In this document: positions 36,455 to 49,100 of the stretch, in pieces
Position numbering within the stretch: the stretch's first letter is position 1
How the letters are laid out: each line of letters opens with the position of its first letter
Origin: Blastomyces gilchristii SLH14081
Taxonomy: Eukaryota; Ascomycota; Eurotiomycetes; Onygenales; Ajellomycetaceae
DNA: 64,000 nt
Direction of reading: 5' to 3'
NCBI RefSeq assembly: GCF_000003855.2
Contig: NW_003101668.1
Coordinates: 1,145,660-1,209,659 of the forward strand
The notes under the pieces: model-generated
Databases searched by the model: none
Seen by the model: only the letters and a program-made list of their open reading frames with translations
What the model was told of the DNA's origin: nothing
Program-made: the position numbers and the translations under genes

Positions 36455-38155
36455 AAAGCTTATAAAAGATAATCTAGTAGCTATTATCTTTTCTAAAACC
36501 TTTCTCAGAGAGTTCAATAGAGATATTACTCTGTATAACTTAGAAATTAAAGTGTTTCTATTAAATTTTACAAGAATTACTTCAGTGACTTCTGTTCAGT
36601 ATTCAGAATAATATTCATTTTTCAAGAGATTAAATAAGAGCTGAAAGTATTTCTTTCTTAAGTATAAATATATATTTTAAATGATCAAATAATTAATTAA
36701 AACAGAATTTACAGCAGTTTTAATTGAACTGAAGAATATAACTAACTTTAATTCATCTTATATAAGCTCAGATCATTCTCAGTCATTCTCATTATTATTA
36801 TATTTATTGTATTAAAAATTCTCTTCTTCTGAATCTGATAAGTGTTGAAAGAGAATTCTCATGAAAACTTGATATATTTCTTTAAAAGAGTTTACTGTAT
36901 ATGATTTGCTCTGAAATTCATATTCTAGAGTTGAAAGTTTTACTATACTTCTTGTTTTAATATAGTTAAAAGCTTTAAAAACTTCTTTTTCTTATATTCA
37001 TTTAAGAAACTTGTTTCAAAAGTCTGCTTTAACTTTTTTAATATCTGCAAAATATTTATTTCTGATAACTTTAAACTCTTCATTAGATATTAAGTTATTC
37101 TTTCAATCTCTTTTAACAGTGACTAATTCTTTTCTTTTAAAAGAGATATTCTCATTTTATCATGATTTGAAGTACTCAGAAGACTTTTTCTTTGAAATAT
37201 TTTCTTTAATACTTATTAAAAGAATAGATGTAATCAGATTTACTCTATTCTCAAGAATTTCATTTGAGATATCTTGACTTAGATTTCAATAGAGCTTACT
37301 CTGTTTTTCAGATTTCAGCAGTTCTAAATTTTCTTCATCTGCTTTTCAATCAGCTTTTTCAAAAGAATAGTAATTAAAGAGAAGAGGATTTTCACTTCTT
37401 TCTTTCTCACTCAGTTCAATATTAAATTGAATAACTTTATAACTTGATTCTAATGTCTCACTTGAATTAATAAATCAGTTTATAAGTCTTTTTTCAATCA
37501 AATTCTGTGATATGAAGATTAAATCTATTATAGACTTCTGTTTCATGACTTTTCTAAAGAAAGTTTGTTGATCAGACTTGTTAATTAAAGCTGTTAAATG
37601 CTTAAAAGCTTGTTTAATCAGTTTATCTACTCTTACTGCTCTTCTGCATTCTGAATTCTACTAGAAATGATATGCATTAAAATCTTCTACAATTATAGAG
37701 TTTTTTAAGAAAGTTACATTCAAAAAATCTCTGTTAATTATTCAGATATTATTATTATTTTTCAATAATTTTTCATTATAGATATTTATAAGTTATATAG
37801 TATTAAACTTATTCTATTTATCTATAATATCACTCAGTAGAATATCAGAGTCAGATATGATATTAAATCTTAGATTAAACTGATATCTTGATCTTTTTCT
37901 TTTATATATCACTACTCTTAATTGTATCTCAGATTTTTCAGATAAAAAGTAGTAATAGTTTGAATAAGAGATGATGTACTTCTGCTTAGCATCAAAATTT
38001 GATTCCTGAATAAGTATAAAATCAACTTTTTATTCAAATGCAATTTGAAAACAAGAATAAATAGAATTTGAATTTCTATTTATATTGTTTTGAATAAATG
38101 TAATTTTTGAAGAGTTTTTACACTTTTTTTATTGTTTTTATTGTATATTCATATC
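36455..38155 (-). pseudogene. L3 ORF2: endonuclease and N-terminal RT segment
   Basis: The minus strand is collinear with L1 46191-47880. The endonuclease part is at the right end (37640-38150) and the linker and RT start at the left. Stops are frequent. A plus-strand open frame at 37011-37277 is a shadow. Confidence 0.8.
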
Positions 38156-38678
38156 AAAAGACAGTAGACTGGCCGCTGAGATCATGAGTTTTATATTTGA
38201 TTTCATTTAGTCTGATCTCATACATTTGTTGGCATAAATCCCGCTGGGACTAATCAGCACAAAAACATTCAAAGTGACTATTCATCAGATCTCAAAGTGA
38301 GACCATGACTTAGAAAAAATAAGAAAGTGATTTCATTTGATTTCATTTAATCTTATTCTTAGCATAAAGTTAGTATTTTTAGACATTTTAAGGTTGTTTT
38401 AGACTATTTTTAATTTTTTATAAAGTAACACTTTTTGATAATGCTCAAATGAGATTTAAAGTTATTTAAAGCAATACAAAGAATTTAAGTTGAGAAGTGA
38501 AAATCATGATCTCATTTAGAATATGTGATAAGAGTAGACAGTAAGTCTTACTGAGACAGTATAAGACTACTATCTAATCTTAAAACCATCTAATGAGATT
38601 AATTAAATTAATAATGAGATTATCAAATATTCTTATTCTGATCTCAGACACGGTCACACAGTCAGTCTAAAAGAGAGT
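38156..38678. mobile_element. D2: MITE, 10 bp target duplication, inserted in L3
   Basis: Body 38166-38668 (503 bp), ends agactggccgctg...cacagtcagtct. It is flanked by aaaagacagt (38156-38165) and aaaagagagt (38669-38678). The uninterrupted L1 has the equivalent of aaaagagagt just before the ORF2 start. Non-coding. Confidence 0.93.
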
Positions 38679-38991
38679 AGAGAATAAATGAAATCTAATC
38701 ACTATCATCAGATAGAAGATTATAACTATTTTTAAAGATAGAAACTTTAACTGCTTACATTCTTTCTAGTTTATCAGTAGAATCATTTCTCAATTCTCTA
38801 ATCTTTACAGGTGTCTGAGAATTTAAATTCTGTTTATTTTTAACTGAAGACTTTGAGTTTGAAGATTTGAATAGTTGAGAATTTTTTCTTTTTAAGCTTG
38901 AAGATTTAGTTTTAGTTTCATTTAGTTGAACTTAAACTTCTTCTTTTCTTCACTTCTTTTGAACTAGAAATATGTTTCTCTTTACAGTTAG
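38679..38991 (-). pseudogene. L3 ORF1 C-terminal fragment
   Basis: Matches the last 300 bp of L1 ORF1 downstream of its zinc knuckles (the ELRNDSDDKL region near 38750-38800). The element ends here by 5' truncation at 38991. Confidence 0.8.
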
Positions 38992-39006
38992 AGAATAAAT
39001 TTGAAT

Positions 39007-39169
39007 TGTTTTAATCAATTTCTCTGCAATTTATTTTTTATTAACTTTTCTCTCAAAAACTATCATATTATCTGATTATTATCTGATTTTCAGTTGATAT
39101 CACTTTATCTTTCAATTGTATTTCAAGAAATAGTCTGTAAAGATTTCATTGATTTATGTTAAAAAATCA
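39007..39169 (+). mobile_element. L4: LINE 5' UTR, third segment
   Basis: Plus-strand match to L1 44147-44310 (tttctctcaaaaact...ttgatttat). It shows that B1 and L3 both lie within L4. It is interrupted at 39169 by the tail of SINE S6. Confidence 0.85.
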
Positions 39170-39226
39170 ATATTATTATTATTATTCTTTTATTATACTC
39201 ATATGCAAGTGAAGTTTATAATGAGT
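39170..39226 (-). mobile_element. S6: SINE 3' tail fragment cut by L5
   Basis: Inverted SINE end: (ATT)n followed by 'cttttattatactcatatgcaag', then about 20 bp of SINE body, then an abrupt change to the L5 5' UTR at about 39227. The remainder of the SINE would lie beyond the right edge of the window. Confidence 0.8.
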
Positions 39227-40879
39227 AGGTCTGCTCAGAACCGCCTCATCATGAACTTGCACAATTTTTTGAATAAGAACCCGCTGATAGATTCATTGAA
39301 GAGCCCTCGATCATATGAGCATTTTGACCCCATCGCCGACTGCATACTCTGTGTGGTGATGAAGTTATTCAGTCAAATGTGAACCAGACATTGTTTGAAA
39401 CTCCTGTGTGGGATTATCCCCTGTTCACCTCTATCACACCACAACCCCGGGTCAAATTGCCATACAAATTGTAAGGTGAAGAGACCTAGTCATATGTGTC
39501 AATCTTCTTGATTTTGAAAGATTCTCAATCTGTAATTGTGAAGATATCTGAAGAGCAATCTGTGTGAAAACCCTGTCTATCTTTGATGTTTCAAAACATC
39601 AATGCCAAGTCTCACTCATGTACCGCTCTTCTCAATCTGGCCCATCTTCAGCAGAAAGATACAAAAAGATATCTTGACAATAGTATTAAGTACATAATTA
39701 ACAGACACATCTGAAGTGCAATCTTTATGAAAACTATCTAAAGTGCAATCTCTGCAAAAACCATGTCTGTCTTTGATGTTTTAAGACATCAATGTTAAGT
39801 CTTACTTATGTAGTGTTCTTCTCAATCTGATCTATCTGTGACAGAAAGATATAAAAAGATACCTTGATAATAGTATTTAATACATAACTAATGAATAACT
39901 ATAAAATCAGTCTAACTCAAGATCTGACTGAGTCTTCGATCATTGCACAGTAAGATGTATTAAATCTAGTTTTAATATCTCAATATTTAATAGATTCTGC
40001 AAGAGATTGAGAACAGTAATACTAGATTTTTATTAAATTTAAGAATTAACTCTATATTAATATAATCATTGACAAAGTCTTTTATTTTAAGATATAAATA
40101 ACCAGTTTCTCTACATCTCACTGATAATATTTATATTATTATATAGAAACAGACTTATATTCTCTATAATATCAAGACTATGAAGAGAGCAAGTCTTGAT
40201 AGAGAGTATACAATAGTGTATATCTTAGCAGTTTCTATCTTATTCTTCTACAGTAGTTAATGCCAAAAAAAAAAGATCTTAAAACTAGTTTTTTACTTCT
40301 CTTGAAAAAATAAGATATTTTTCTCTGAGTTTTATACAATATTCTTATAAAGAATGAAAAACAGAGTTATATTCTATTATAATTTCACATTCTTTTAAGT
40401 AAGAATTACTTATTCAGTGACTGAAGAGCTTTTATTAATACTTAATTCTTTTTTACACTCTTTATTAACTGATTTGAGTTGTATACTTGTTGTGTGAGAA
40501 GAATTAAATGATTGAGAATAAAATTGAATAGTTTTAATCAATTTCTCTGCAAAAAATTAATCTATTGTTTATCAGTTTTTCTCTCAAAAACTGTTATATC
40601 ATCTAATTTATTATCAATTGATATTATACTTTTCTCACTATATCTTAAGAAAGAGATTGTAAAGATTTTGTTAATTTATCTTAAAAATCAATTTTAGTTT
40701 ACTTGATTCTCTTCAAAAATCTAACCTAGTTACTAAACTAGTGAAAAAGAATCAGATATTCTATATGTAAAAAGCCTTATATTCATTTAAAATAGTCTGA
40801 TTCACTTTTCATTTGAAAATAAAGCTGAAAAAATCTTTCACTTGAAACAGTCTGATCAACTGTTTATTAAGAAAGTAGA
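39227..40879 (+). mobile_element. L5: LINE 5' UTR with an internal tandem duplication
   Basis: Homologous to L1 43012-44547. It is more mutated than L1 in its first 400 bp but still keeps CG there. Unlike L1 it carries a tandem duplication: about 39553-39737 and 39738-39895 both match the single L1 stretch around 43333-43490 (gcaatct...aaaacc...tctgtctttgatgtt). Such UTR duplications may alter promoter copy number. Confidence 0.85.
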
Positions 40880-41062
40880 ATGAGTTCAAAGCTAAACTCA
40901 GTTAAAACTGAAAAAGATGATAACTTAAATACAATTTCTGAGATTAAAATTCTGAAGAGAAGAAAGAAAGAAGAGATAGAAAAACAATAAGTCTTTCAAA
41001 TTCAAGAGCTTAAAAGAGCTACTAAAATACTTAAAGAACAGTATCTAAAAGAAGAGAATAAA
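40880..41062 (+). pseudogene. L5 ORF1 N-terminus, cut by B3
   Basis: Starts ATGAGTTCAAAG like L1 ORF1 at 44548. It encodes MSSKLNSVKTEKDDNLNTIS and continues through KILKRRKKEEIEKQ before a TAA. It is interrupted at 41063 by the B3 5' LTR. The rest of L5 would be beyond B3, outside the window. Confidence 0.85.
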
Positions 41063-41240
41063 TGTGGTTTGAAAGAACATACAACCGCCGGATAATAATG
41101 CGGCCGCTTCTGAACATGCTTTCAAACACGCTTATAAATGTAAAGAGGCTCTAGCGGCCACTAATTAATTTGAATAACATATATAAGAAGCCGGCGTACA
41201 CCTGTAATCATACACTGGCTCAAGCAACCTTTGAATCACA
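41063..41240 (+). repeat. B3 5' LTR
   Basis: 178 bp, TGTGGTTTGAAAG...TTGAATCACA. It corresponds to the B2 LTR reverse complement with about 12 extra bases near 41110. It keeps CG sites (accgccgg, gcggccgc, gccggcgtac). Confidence 0.9.
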
Positions 41241-43011
41241 TCTGATAGTATGTCTAAAAACTGGTGAGAAGTACAGGCTTCTCCAGAACATGATAATTCC
41301 ATCTACAAAGTGATTCATAGTTATCATGCCAGTGTGATCCTAGAACATCTCAAAAAGATAGTGTACAAAGAGTAGTGAGTGAAAGAGCATCTGATTAATG
41401 CTGCTTCACTTGTTAAAGAAAAACTTCAGACTCAGGTGAATGTCATATATATGAACAGATGAGATGTGAGAAAGAGAATGAGAGCAGTGAATCAGATTCA
41501 AAGCATTCTACTCTCTACTCAAAAGAAGAATAAAAAGAAGAGAAGAGTGATCATCACTGAAGTTGTATAATAATAACAGAAATTATGTAACAATATAGCA
41601 ATATAACAATAGACATTATACAATCAATAAGAAATCACTGAAATGAATATCTTCTCTAGTTAATACAAACACTCTTCTCTGCTATCTGAACTGAAAGATA
41701 TGCAGAACCTCTCAGAGGATTTACTCAAAGCAGTAAGAAAAGCAGCTGAAATCACTGAACTGAAATTGAAGCTTCATACATATACAAGAATTCTAAATGA
41801 AATCAAGACCTTGTATACACAGTGACAGGCTGAGGCAGAAGCTAAACAACAATTGATATTCACTGCAGATTAAGTATTCACTATGAAGAGCTTTATTGAT
41901 GTAATCATCATCATCAATAAGAATAGATAAAACCAGGTCTTAGATTTACAGTGAGAGATCAAACATTTACACAGACAGATAACTATATTAAATCTGAAGA
42001 TTTCATCATAATTGTTCACAATCTCTTTAGAAGTATATACATCATCAGAGATCACTGCACAGAATGAGAATCTGAGTATGAAATATATTAAGTCAGAAGA
42101 TCTGTCAGAGTTATTAAGCTTTAATAATAACTAGACTGGCCGCCGGGACCATGAATTTCATGTTTGGTCCCATTTGGTCTGGTCCCATACATTTCTTGGC
42201 GTGAATCCCGCTGGGACTGGCTATTAAAAAAACATGTAAAGTGACTATATATCAGATCTTAAAATGAAACCATGACTTGAAAAAAATGAGAAAGTAGTCC
42301 CATTTGATCTTATTTAGTTCCATTCTTGGCATAAAGTTACTATTTTTAGACATTTTAAGGTTTTTTTTAGACTATTTTTAATTTTTTAAAAAGTAACACT
42401 TTTTGATAACACTCAAATGAGATTTAAAGTCATTTAAAGCAATAAAAATAATTTAAATTGAGAAGTGAAAATCATGGTCTCATTTGGAAAATGTGACAAG
42501 AGTAGACAGTAAGTCTCACTGGAACAGTATGGAACTACTATCTAATGTTAAAACCGTGTGATGAGATCAGTCGAATTGGTAATGGAACTATCAAAAAATC
42601 TGGTCCTGGTCCCAGACACGGTCACACGGTCAGTCTAATAACAACTGAAAAAATAATGCTGTAATCAGCTGGCTAAGTCAGATGCAATCATATTATTGAA
42701 TTGAATGTGAACTTACAGATAGATAGTTAACAGAATTTCAACAAGTCTTAAAATCTGCTATGTTTCTACATGAAAAAGTGAAGTCATTATAAATGACTGA
42801 TAAAAAGATGAATCTCACAGACTTGAAATAATATTCATTTTTATAAATATGAAATGAGTGTTTCAAATGAATCTTGCATAACTTTGAGAAAGTGAATATA
42901 TAAGATAAGTGTTACAAACACTTCACTAAGTATAGATAAGTGAGTAATCTTACATCATACTTTATACACTTCAGTTTACACTATTTCATATTAAATGAAG
43001 AGCTTTTAACA
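41241..43011 (+). pseudogene. B3 gag remnant, first part (split by D3)
   Basis: Collinear with B2 61208-59940 (reverse). A block corresponding to the B2 frame at 60808-60596 (SESLLKIVRKAAETAESESKLC...NEIEALCIQWQAE) is visible at about 41640-41850 with stops. This helical, charged protein is presumed to be the capsid-like Gag. I see no clear start codon. D3 interrupts it at 42133 and L1 at 43012. Confidence 0.65.
42123..42646. mobile_element. D3: best-preserved MITE, 10 bp target duplication, in B3
   Basis: Body 42133-42636 (504 bp). Inverted ends agactggccg and cggtcagtct (9 of 10 matching when one is reversed). It is flanked by aataataact (42123-42132) and aataacaact (42637-42646); uninterrupted B1 and B2 have one copy of aataataact-type sequence. 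The first 100 bp keep many CC, GG and CG sites (gccgccgggacc, ggtctggtccc). Non-coding. Confidence 0.93.
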
Positions 43012-44547
43012 ATACTCAACCGCTCCACCACGAACTCGCTCGATTTTTCGAATAAGAACCCGCCGATAGATCCATCGAAAAGCCCTCGATCATACGAGCA
43101 TTTTGACCCCATCGCCGACCGCATACCCCGTGTGGTGGTGGAGTTATCCAGCCAAACATGAACCAGACGTCGTTCGGAACTCCTGCGTGGGATTATCCCC
43201 CATTCTCCCCTACCACATCACAACCCCGGGCCAAATTGCCATACAAATTGTAAGGTGAAGAGACCTAGCCGTATGCACCAATCTTCTCAATTTTGGAAGA
43301 TCCCCGATCTGTAGTTGTGGAGATATCTGAGGAGCGACCTCCGCGAAAACCCTGTCCATCTTTGATGTTCCAAAACACCAACGCCAAGTCCCACCCTCGT
43401 ACCGCCCTTCCCAATCTGGCCCATCCCCGGCAGAAAAATACAAAAAGATACCTCGGCGATAATATCAAGCACATAATCAAGAGACAACGAGTCAACAGCA
43501 CACCAACAACTATAAAATCAGTATACCCCAAGGTCTGACTGAGCCTTTGATCCCTGCACAGTGAGATATATTAAATCTAGTTTTAATACCTCAATATTCA
43601 ATAGATTCTGCAAGGGATTGAGAACAGCAACACTAGGTTTCTATTGAATTTGAGAATTAACTCTATATTGATATAATCATTGACAAAGTCTTCTATTTTG
43701 AGATATAAATAACCAGTTCCTCTACATCTCACTGACAATATTTACATTATCATATAGAAACAGACTTATATTCTCTATAATATCAAGACTCTGAAGAGAG
43801 AAAGTCTTGATAGAGAGTATACAGTAGTATATATCTTAGCAGTTTCTATCTCATTCTTCTGCAGCAGTTAATGCAAAAAAAAAAAAAAGATCTTAGAAAT
43901 AGTTTTTTACTTCTCTTGAAAAAGTAAGGTATTTTTCTCTGGGTTTTACACAATATTCTTACAAAGAATTAAAAACAGAGTTGTTTTCTGTCATAATTTC
44001 ATATTCTTTTAAGTAAGAATTACTTTTTCAGTGGCTAAAGAGCTTTCATTAATACTTAATTCTTTTTTACACTCTTTATTAACTGATTTGAGTTGCACAC
44101 TTATTGTGTGAGGAGAATTGAATGATTTAGAATAAAATTGAATAGTTTTAATCAATTTCTCTGCAAAAAATTGATTTATTTTTTGTCAGTTTTTCTCTCA
44201 AAAACTGTCATATTATCTGATTTACTATCAATTGATATCATACTTTTCCTCACTGTATTCTAAGAAAGAGATTGTAAAGATTTTATTGATTTATCTTAAA
44301 AATCAATTTTAGTTTATTAGATTCTCTTCAAAAATCTAATCTAGTTACTGAACTAGTGTGAAAAAAATCAGGTGTTTATACACAAAAGTCTGCTAGTCTT
44401 CTTTTGAAATAGTCTGACCAACTTTTCAATTGAAAACAGGCTTAGAAACCTCTTAATTGAAACAGTCTGACCAACTTTTCAATTCAAAAGAGTTTAATAA
44501 ATATCTCAATTGAATTAGTCTGACCAACTTTTCATTAAGTAAGAACA
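43012..44547 (+). promoter_or_regulatory. L1 5' UTR, presumed internal promoter
   Basis: Untranslated leader of the full-length LINE. The first 500 bp are strikingly GC-rich and full of CG, CC and GG for this window. After about 43550 it turns AT-rich. LINEs of this group carry an internal promoter at their 5' end; none is demonstrated here. Overlapping open frames at 43210-43538 on both strands are by-products of the GC-rich composition, and I do not call them genes. Confidence 0.6.
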
Positions 44548-46167
44548 ATGAGTTCAAAAGTACACTCAGTTGATGTGGAAAAAGATGCTTTCTCAAATGC
44601 TATTTCTGAGATTGAAATTCTGAAGAGAAGAAAGAAAGAAGAAATAGAGAAACAACAAGTTCTTGAAATACAGGAACTTGAAAAAGCAAGTAAAATTCTT
44701 GAAAAGCAGTGTCTGAGTGAGATGAATAAAGAAGTTCTGTTAATTCTTCATGCTCAGACTAGACAACTACAGAAAGTGATCAAGTTCAAACTTGGAATTT
44801 CAAACACAGTTCAAAAAACTTTGAAAATTTCTAATACAATCACTGACTCTTCAGTTTACTCTTCTTTCTTTTCTACTTCTTCTTCTTATTCTTCTTTAAA
44901 TCAGAAGAAAACATATGCTCAAGCAGCTGAATCTGCTGCCTCTAAACCTGCTGTCTCTAAATCTGCTATCTCAAAACCTGCTCAAAATTCTGAGAAAACT
45001 GAGAAGAATACTGCTCATACTTCTAGTGATAGAAGAGTGAAGAAAAAAATGCAAAAAGAGAAAAATCTTCAAATCTTCAGAAATAGAAGACTTATTCTCA
45101 AAGTCTCAAATCAGGACATATTGCAGAGAAATAAGCTAAACTCAAACCTCATTTTCAGAATTAGAAATGAAATCAATCAACAGTTCTTTTCTCAGTTAAT
45201 GACTGATATTGAAGTTCAAAAACCAGTTATAGCTTCAATTGAGTCATTCTTCTTTAGAAACTTCATCATTCTGACTACAATGTCTGAATTCAGTACTGAA
45301 TTCCTTATTCAGAATGAGAATCTCTGAAAATCAGCAGTAGAATCTTTGTTAAACACAATAATTCTATCTGAGAGAGATGAAAAGTGAGACAAATTCATTC
45401 TTCATAATATTTCAGTTGAAATTTTTGACTGTGAAGAAGAAATGCTACTTCTCAAAAATGAATTAGAAGAATACAACTCTATTCAACTGAGAAAGGAGCC
45501 TGTATGACTAAATTCAATTGAGTTTAGACAAAGCAGAAGAAATGTCTCTGTTCTAGTATATACAAAGATAATGAAACAGTCAAAGATCTCTGAAGTAAGA
45601 GTAGCAGGTTTGAAAATGAGAGTTCATGAATACAAAGACTCAAGAATGAATCTCAAAGCTCAAACACAGTGTTCAAACTGTCAAAGATATGAATACTTTG
45701 CAATCTCCTGTTTCAGAGACTCAAAATGTGTATTCTGTGTCAGAGATCATAAAACTAGTGAGTATAAATGTGAAACATGCTCAAAAAGAGGTGAAATATG
45801 TCAACACACTCTGCTTAAATGCTCTAATTGCAAAGAAAAACATGCATCTAGCTCAAAAGAATGTATGTTTGCTTCAAGAACTCAAAAGAACTGGAGAAAA
45901 GATGAAGCTCAGAGTAAATCTAGAACTGAAGAGAATAGTCAAGCCAGTAAACTCACAACTGCAAGCTCAAAAAGAAGAAACTCTCAACTGTCTAAGTCTT
46001 CAAACTTCAATTCTTCAGCTAAATGTAAACAGAATTTGAATCCTCAAACTTCTGTTAAGATTAGAGAATTGAGAAATGACTCTGATGATAAACTAGATAT
46101 AATGCAAGCAGTTGAGATTCCTACTTTTCAGAACAGTTATAATCTACTATCTGATGATAGTGATTAG
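44548..46167 (+). pseudogene. L1 ORF1 protein (nucleic-acid binding, three zinc knuckles), three TGA stops
   Basis: A 539-codon frame from ATG 44548 to TAG 46165-46167, with in-frame TGA at 45325, 45385 and 45505 and no other break. The N-terminal third is charged and coiled-coil-like (RRKKEEIEKQQVLEIQELEK), followed by a Ser/Ala-rich linker. Cys-rich block at 45670-45864 (residues about 375-439): C-S-N-C-x4-Y-x4-C (His changed to Tyr), C-V-F-C-x3-H-x6-C, and C-S-N-C-x3-H-x6-C. These are the knuckles of I/Tad1 ORF1 proteins, which bind the element's RNA. Each TGA sits where Trp is plausible (NL-stop-KS, EK-stop-DK, PV-stop-LN), consistent with TGG-to-TGA. Confidence 0.92.
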
Positions 46168-46190
46168 ATTCTACTCTACTCTCTTTTAGT

Positions 46191-49100
46191 ATGAATATAC
46201 AACAAAAACAACAAAAAAAGTTTAAAAACTCTTCAAAAATCATATTTATTCAAATTAATGTGAATAAAAACTCAAATTGTATTTATTCTTGTCTTCAAAT
46301 TGCATTTGAATAAAAAGTTGATTTTGTACTACTTCAGGAGCTGAATTTTGATACTGAGTAAAAATATGTCATTTCTCATTCAAGCTACTACTGCTTTTTA
46401 CCTCAAAAGTCTGAGATAATGTCAAGAGTAGTGATCTATGAAAGAAAGAGATCAAGATATCAATTTAATCTAAGATTTGATATCATGTCTGACCCTGATA
46501 TTCTGGTGAGTGACATTATAGATAAAGAAAATGAGTTTGATACTATACAGCTTATAAATATCTATAATGAAAAGTCATTGAAGGAATATAACAATATCTG
46601 GACAATTGATAGAGAATTTCTGAACATAACTTCATCAAGAAACTCTATAATTGCAGGAGACTTCAATGCACATCATCTCTGATGAAATTCAGAATGCAAG
46701 AGAGCAGTGAGAGCTGATAATCTGATTGAATGAACCTTTGAGCATTCAATAGATTTGGTTAATAAGTCTGATCAACAAACATTCTTTAGAAAAGGCATGA
46801 AACAGAAGTCTATTATAGATCTAATCTTCATGTCACAAAATCTAATGAAAAGAAGACTTATAAACTGGTTTATTGATTCAAATAAGACATCAGGATCAGG
46901 TCATGAGATTATTCAATTTGATATTGAACTGAGTGAAAAACAAATGAGTGAAAATCCTCTTCTCTCTAATCAGTATAACTTTGAAAAAGCTGATTGAAAA
47001 GCAGTTGAAGAAAGCATAAAACTGTTAAAATCTGAAAGACAGAATGAGCTATATTGGAATTCTGGTCAAGATATCTCAAATGAAATGCTTGAGAATAGAG
47101 TGAAGCTTATTACATCTATTATTCTAACAAGTGTTAGAGATAATATTTCAAAGAGAAAATCTTCTGAGTATTCAAAATCTTGATGAAATGAGAATATCTC
47201 ATCTAAAAGGAAAGAATTAGCTGCTAGAAGAAATTGAAAGAATGATGTAATATCTGATGAAGAGTTCAAAGCTGTCAGAAATGAATATTTTTCAGATATT
47301 AAAAGAGTTAAAACAGACTGCTGGAATAAATTTCTTGAAGAAGCACAAGAAAAGGAAGTTTTTAAAGCTTTTAACTATACTAAAACAAGAAGTATAGCAA
47401 AACTTCCAGCCTTAGAATATGAGTTTCAGAATGAATCATATACAGCAAACTCTTTTGAGAAAAAATATCAAGCTTTTATGAGAATTCTCTTTCAGAACTC
47501 ACCAGATTCAGATTCAGATTCAGAGGAAGAGAATATATCACTTCTCAACTACATCAATGAAAATGACTGGGAATGGCCTGATCTTACATAAGATGAATTA
47601 GAGTCAGCTATCTTCTCAAGTTCTGTTAAAACTGCTGCAGGTCCTGATTCAATTAATCACTTGATTATTCAGAATACATATTCCTACTTAAAGAATGAAT
47701 ATTTTAAGCTCTTTTTCAATCTCTTGAAAAATGAATATCATTCTGAATGCTGGAGAGAAGCCACTGGAGTGATTCTTGCAAAACCTAATAGAAAAACTTC
47801 AATTCCTAAGTCATATAGAGTAATATCTCTATTGAACTGCCTAGGAAAGGTTTTAGAAAAGATAATAGCTACTCAACTATCTTTTATAAGCTCTATAGAT
47901 GATTCTCTTTTATTCAGTGAACAAATGAGAGATAGAAAACAGTGTTCTGCAATTGACACTGTTCTCTCAGTTATTCATAATATTCAAATAGCAAAGCATG
48001 AGGGTCTGGTCTCAACTGCAGTTTTTATTGATATAAAAGAAGCATTTGATCATGTTTCAAAGTCAAAGTTAATTCAGACATTGAAGATATTAAAACTGCC
48101 ACTTTCTCTAATAAAATGAGTTAACTGTTTTATATCTAAAAGAAGTATACAACTCTTCTTTGATGAAATGAAACAAGACAAGACTGAGATAAAAATAGAA
48201 GTATCACAGAGATCTTCAATCTCACTCATTTTATTTGCAATATACACTGCATATCTATTTAAAAATAGAAATATGAGAATAGTGTGATCTCTGAGTTATG
48301 TGGATGATATTGGTCTAGTCTACAGCTCAAAAACTATCAAAGAGAATTTGAAAGTAATTGAAGAAGCTGCAAAGAAAATCTTTGTTAGAGTAGATATCAA
48401 TTAAATTCAATTTAATATGAATAAAACTGAGTTAATTCACTTCTTTCTGAGATTCAATGAGAAAGAACTATCTCTAACTCTTTTAAATAGAGAGATTAAA
48501 CCCAGTGTAAATATCAAATAATTAGAAGTATGATTAAACTCCAAGTTGAATTTTAAATATCACATTCAACAAAGAACTGTCAAGGCAGAAAGACTATTGA
48601 ATAACATAATCAGACTATCAAATACAGAGAGAGGTCTATTCTTCCAGGCTATGAGACAGTTATATATAGCCTGTATTACATCAGTAGCTGATTATGAAGT
48701 TCAAGTTTAGTGAAATAATCAAGGGAATTTCACTGAACTCTTTCAAAGTCTGCAAAACAGAGCCTTGCGAAGAATTCTGAGAGCATTCAAATCATCTTCT
48801 ATTAAAGCAATGAAAATTGAAGCTTCAATTCCTCCTCCTGCTATTAGATTTGAAAAGGCCTGTATGAACTATGCTCTGAGAGTTGTAAAGATGAGCTCAA
48901 ATCATATAATCAGAGAAAGAGTCTCTTCTTCATTTTCATTAATTACCTCTGGAAATGAACTGGATTGGAATAGATTTCTTGATTGGAATGAAAATAATTC
49001 TTCAAAGAAAATGCTTTCTCAACTGTACAGACTATGCTCTCTGATTAAAAATCAATTTTCTTCTTTAAATGTTGAAAAAGTTGATCATGAGAAGTTATCT

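Larger units (their letters stand above)
34322..36467 (+). mobile_element. L2: 5'-truncated LINE inserted head-on in L3
   Basis: Body 34335-36454, flanked by aaagcttataaaa (34322-34334 and 36455-36467). It corresponds to L1 from about 48775 to the tail, followed by (TAA)n, so it is the 3' third of the LINE, typical of incomplete target-primed reverse transcription. It contains SINE S5. Relative to L1, its ELDWNRFLDWNEN stretch has all three TGG codons changed to TGA. Confidence 0.95.
25627..38991 (-). mobile_element. L3: inverted, 5'-truncated LINE carrying four insertions
   Basis: A LINE on the minus strand. The inverted 3' tail (ATT)n is at 25627 and it is 5'-truncated inside ORF1 at 38991. 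It is flanked by the perfect 15 bp duplication agaataaatttgaat (25612-25626 and 38992-39006), so it was inserted into L4. Removing A3, S4, L2 and D2 leaves about 4.65 kb collinear with L1. Segments: 25627-26661 (3' UTR and ORF2 end), 32339-33580 and 33956-34334 (RNase H and RT), 36455-38165 (RT start, EN), 38669-38991 (ORF1 C-terminus). Confidence 0.93.

Noticed and set aside
43210..43538. Four overlapping open frames in the L1 5' UTR
   Set aside because: They lie in GC-rich sequence with few stops in any frame, are not conserved as protein in L4 or L5, and have no recognisable domain.
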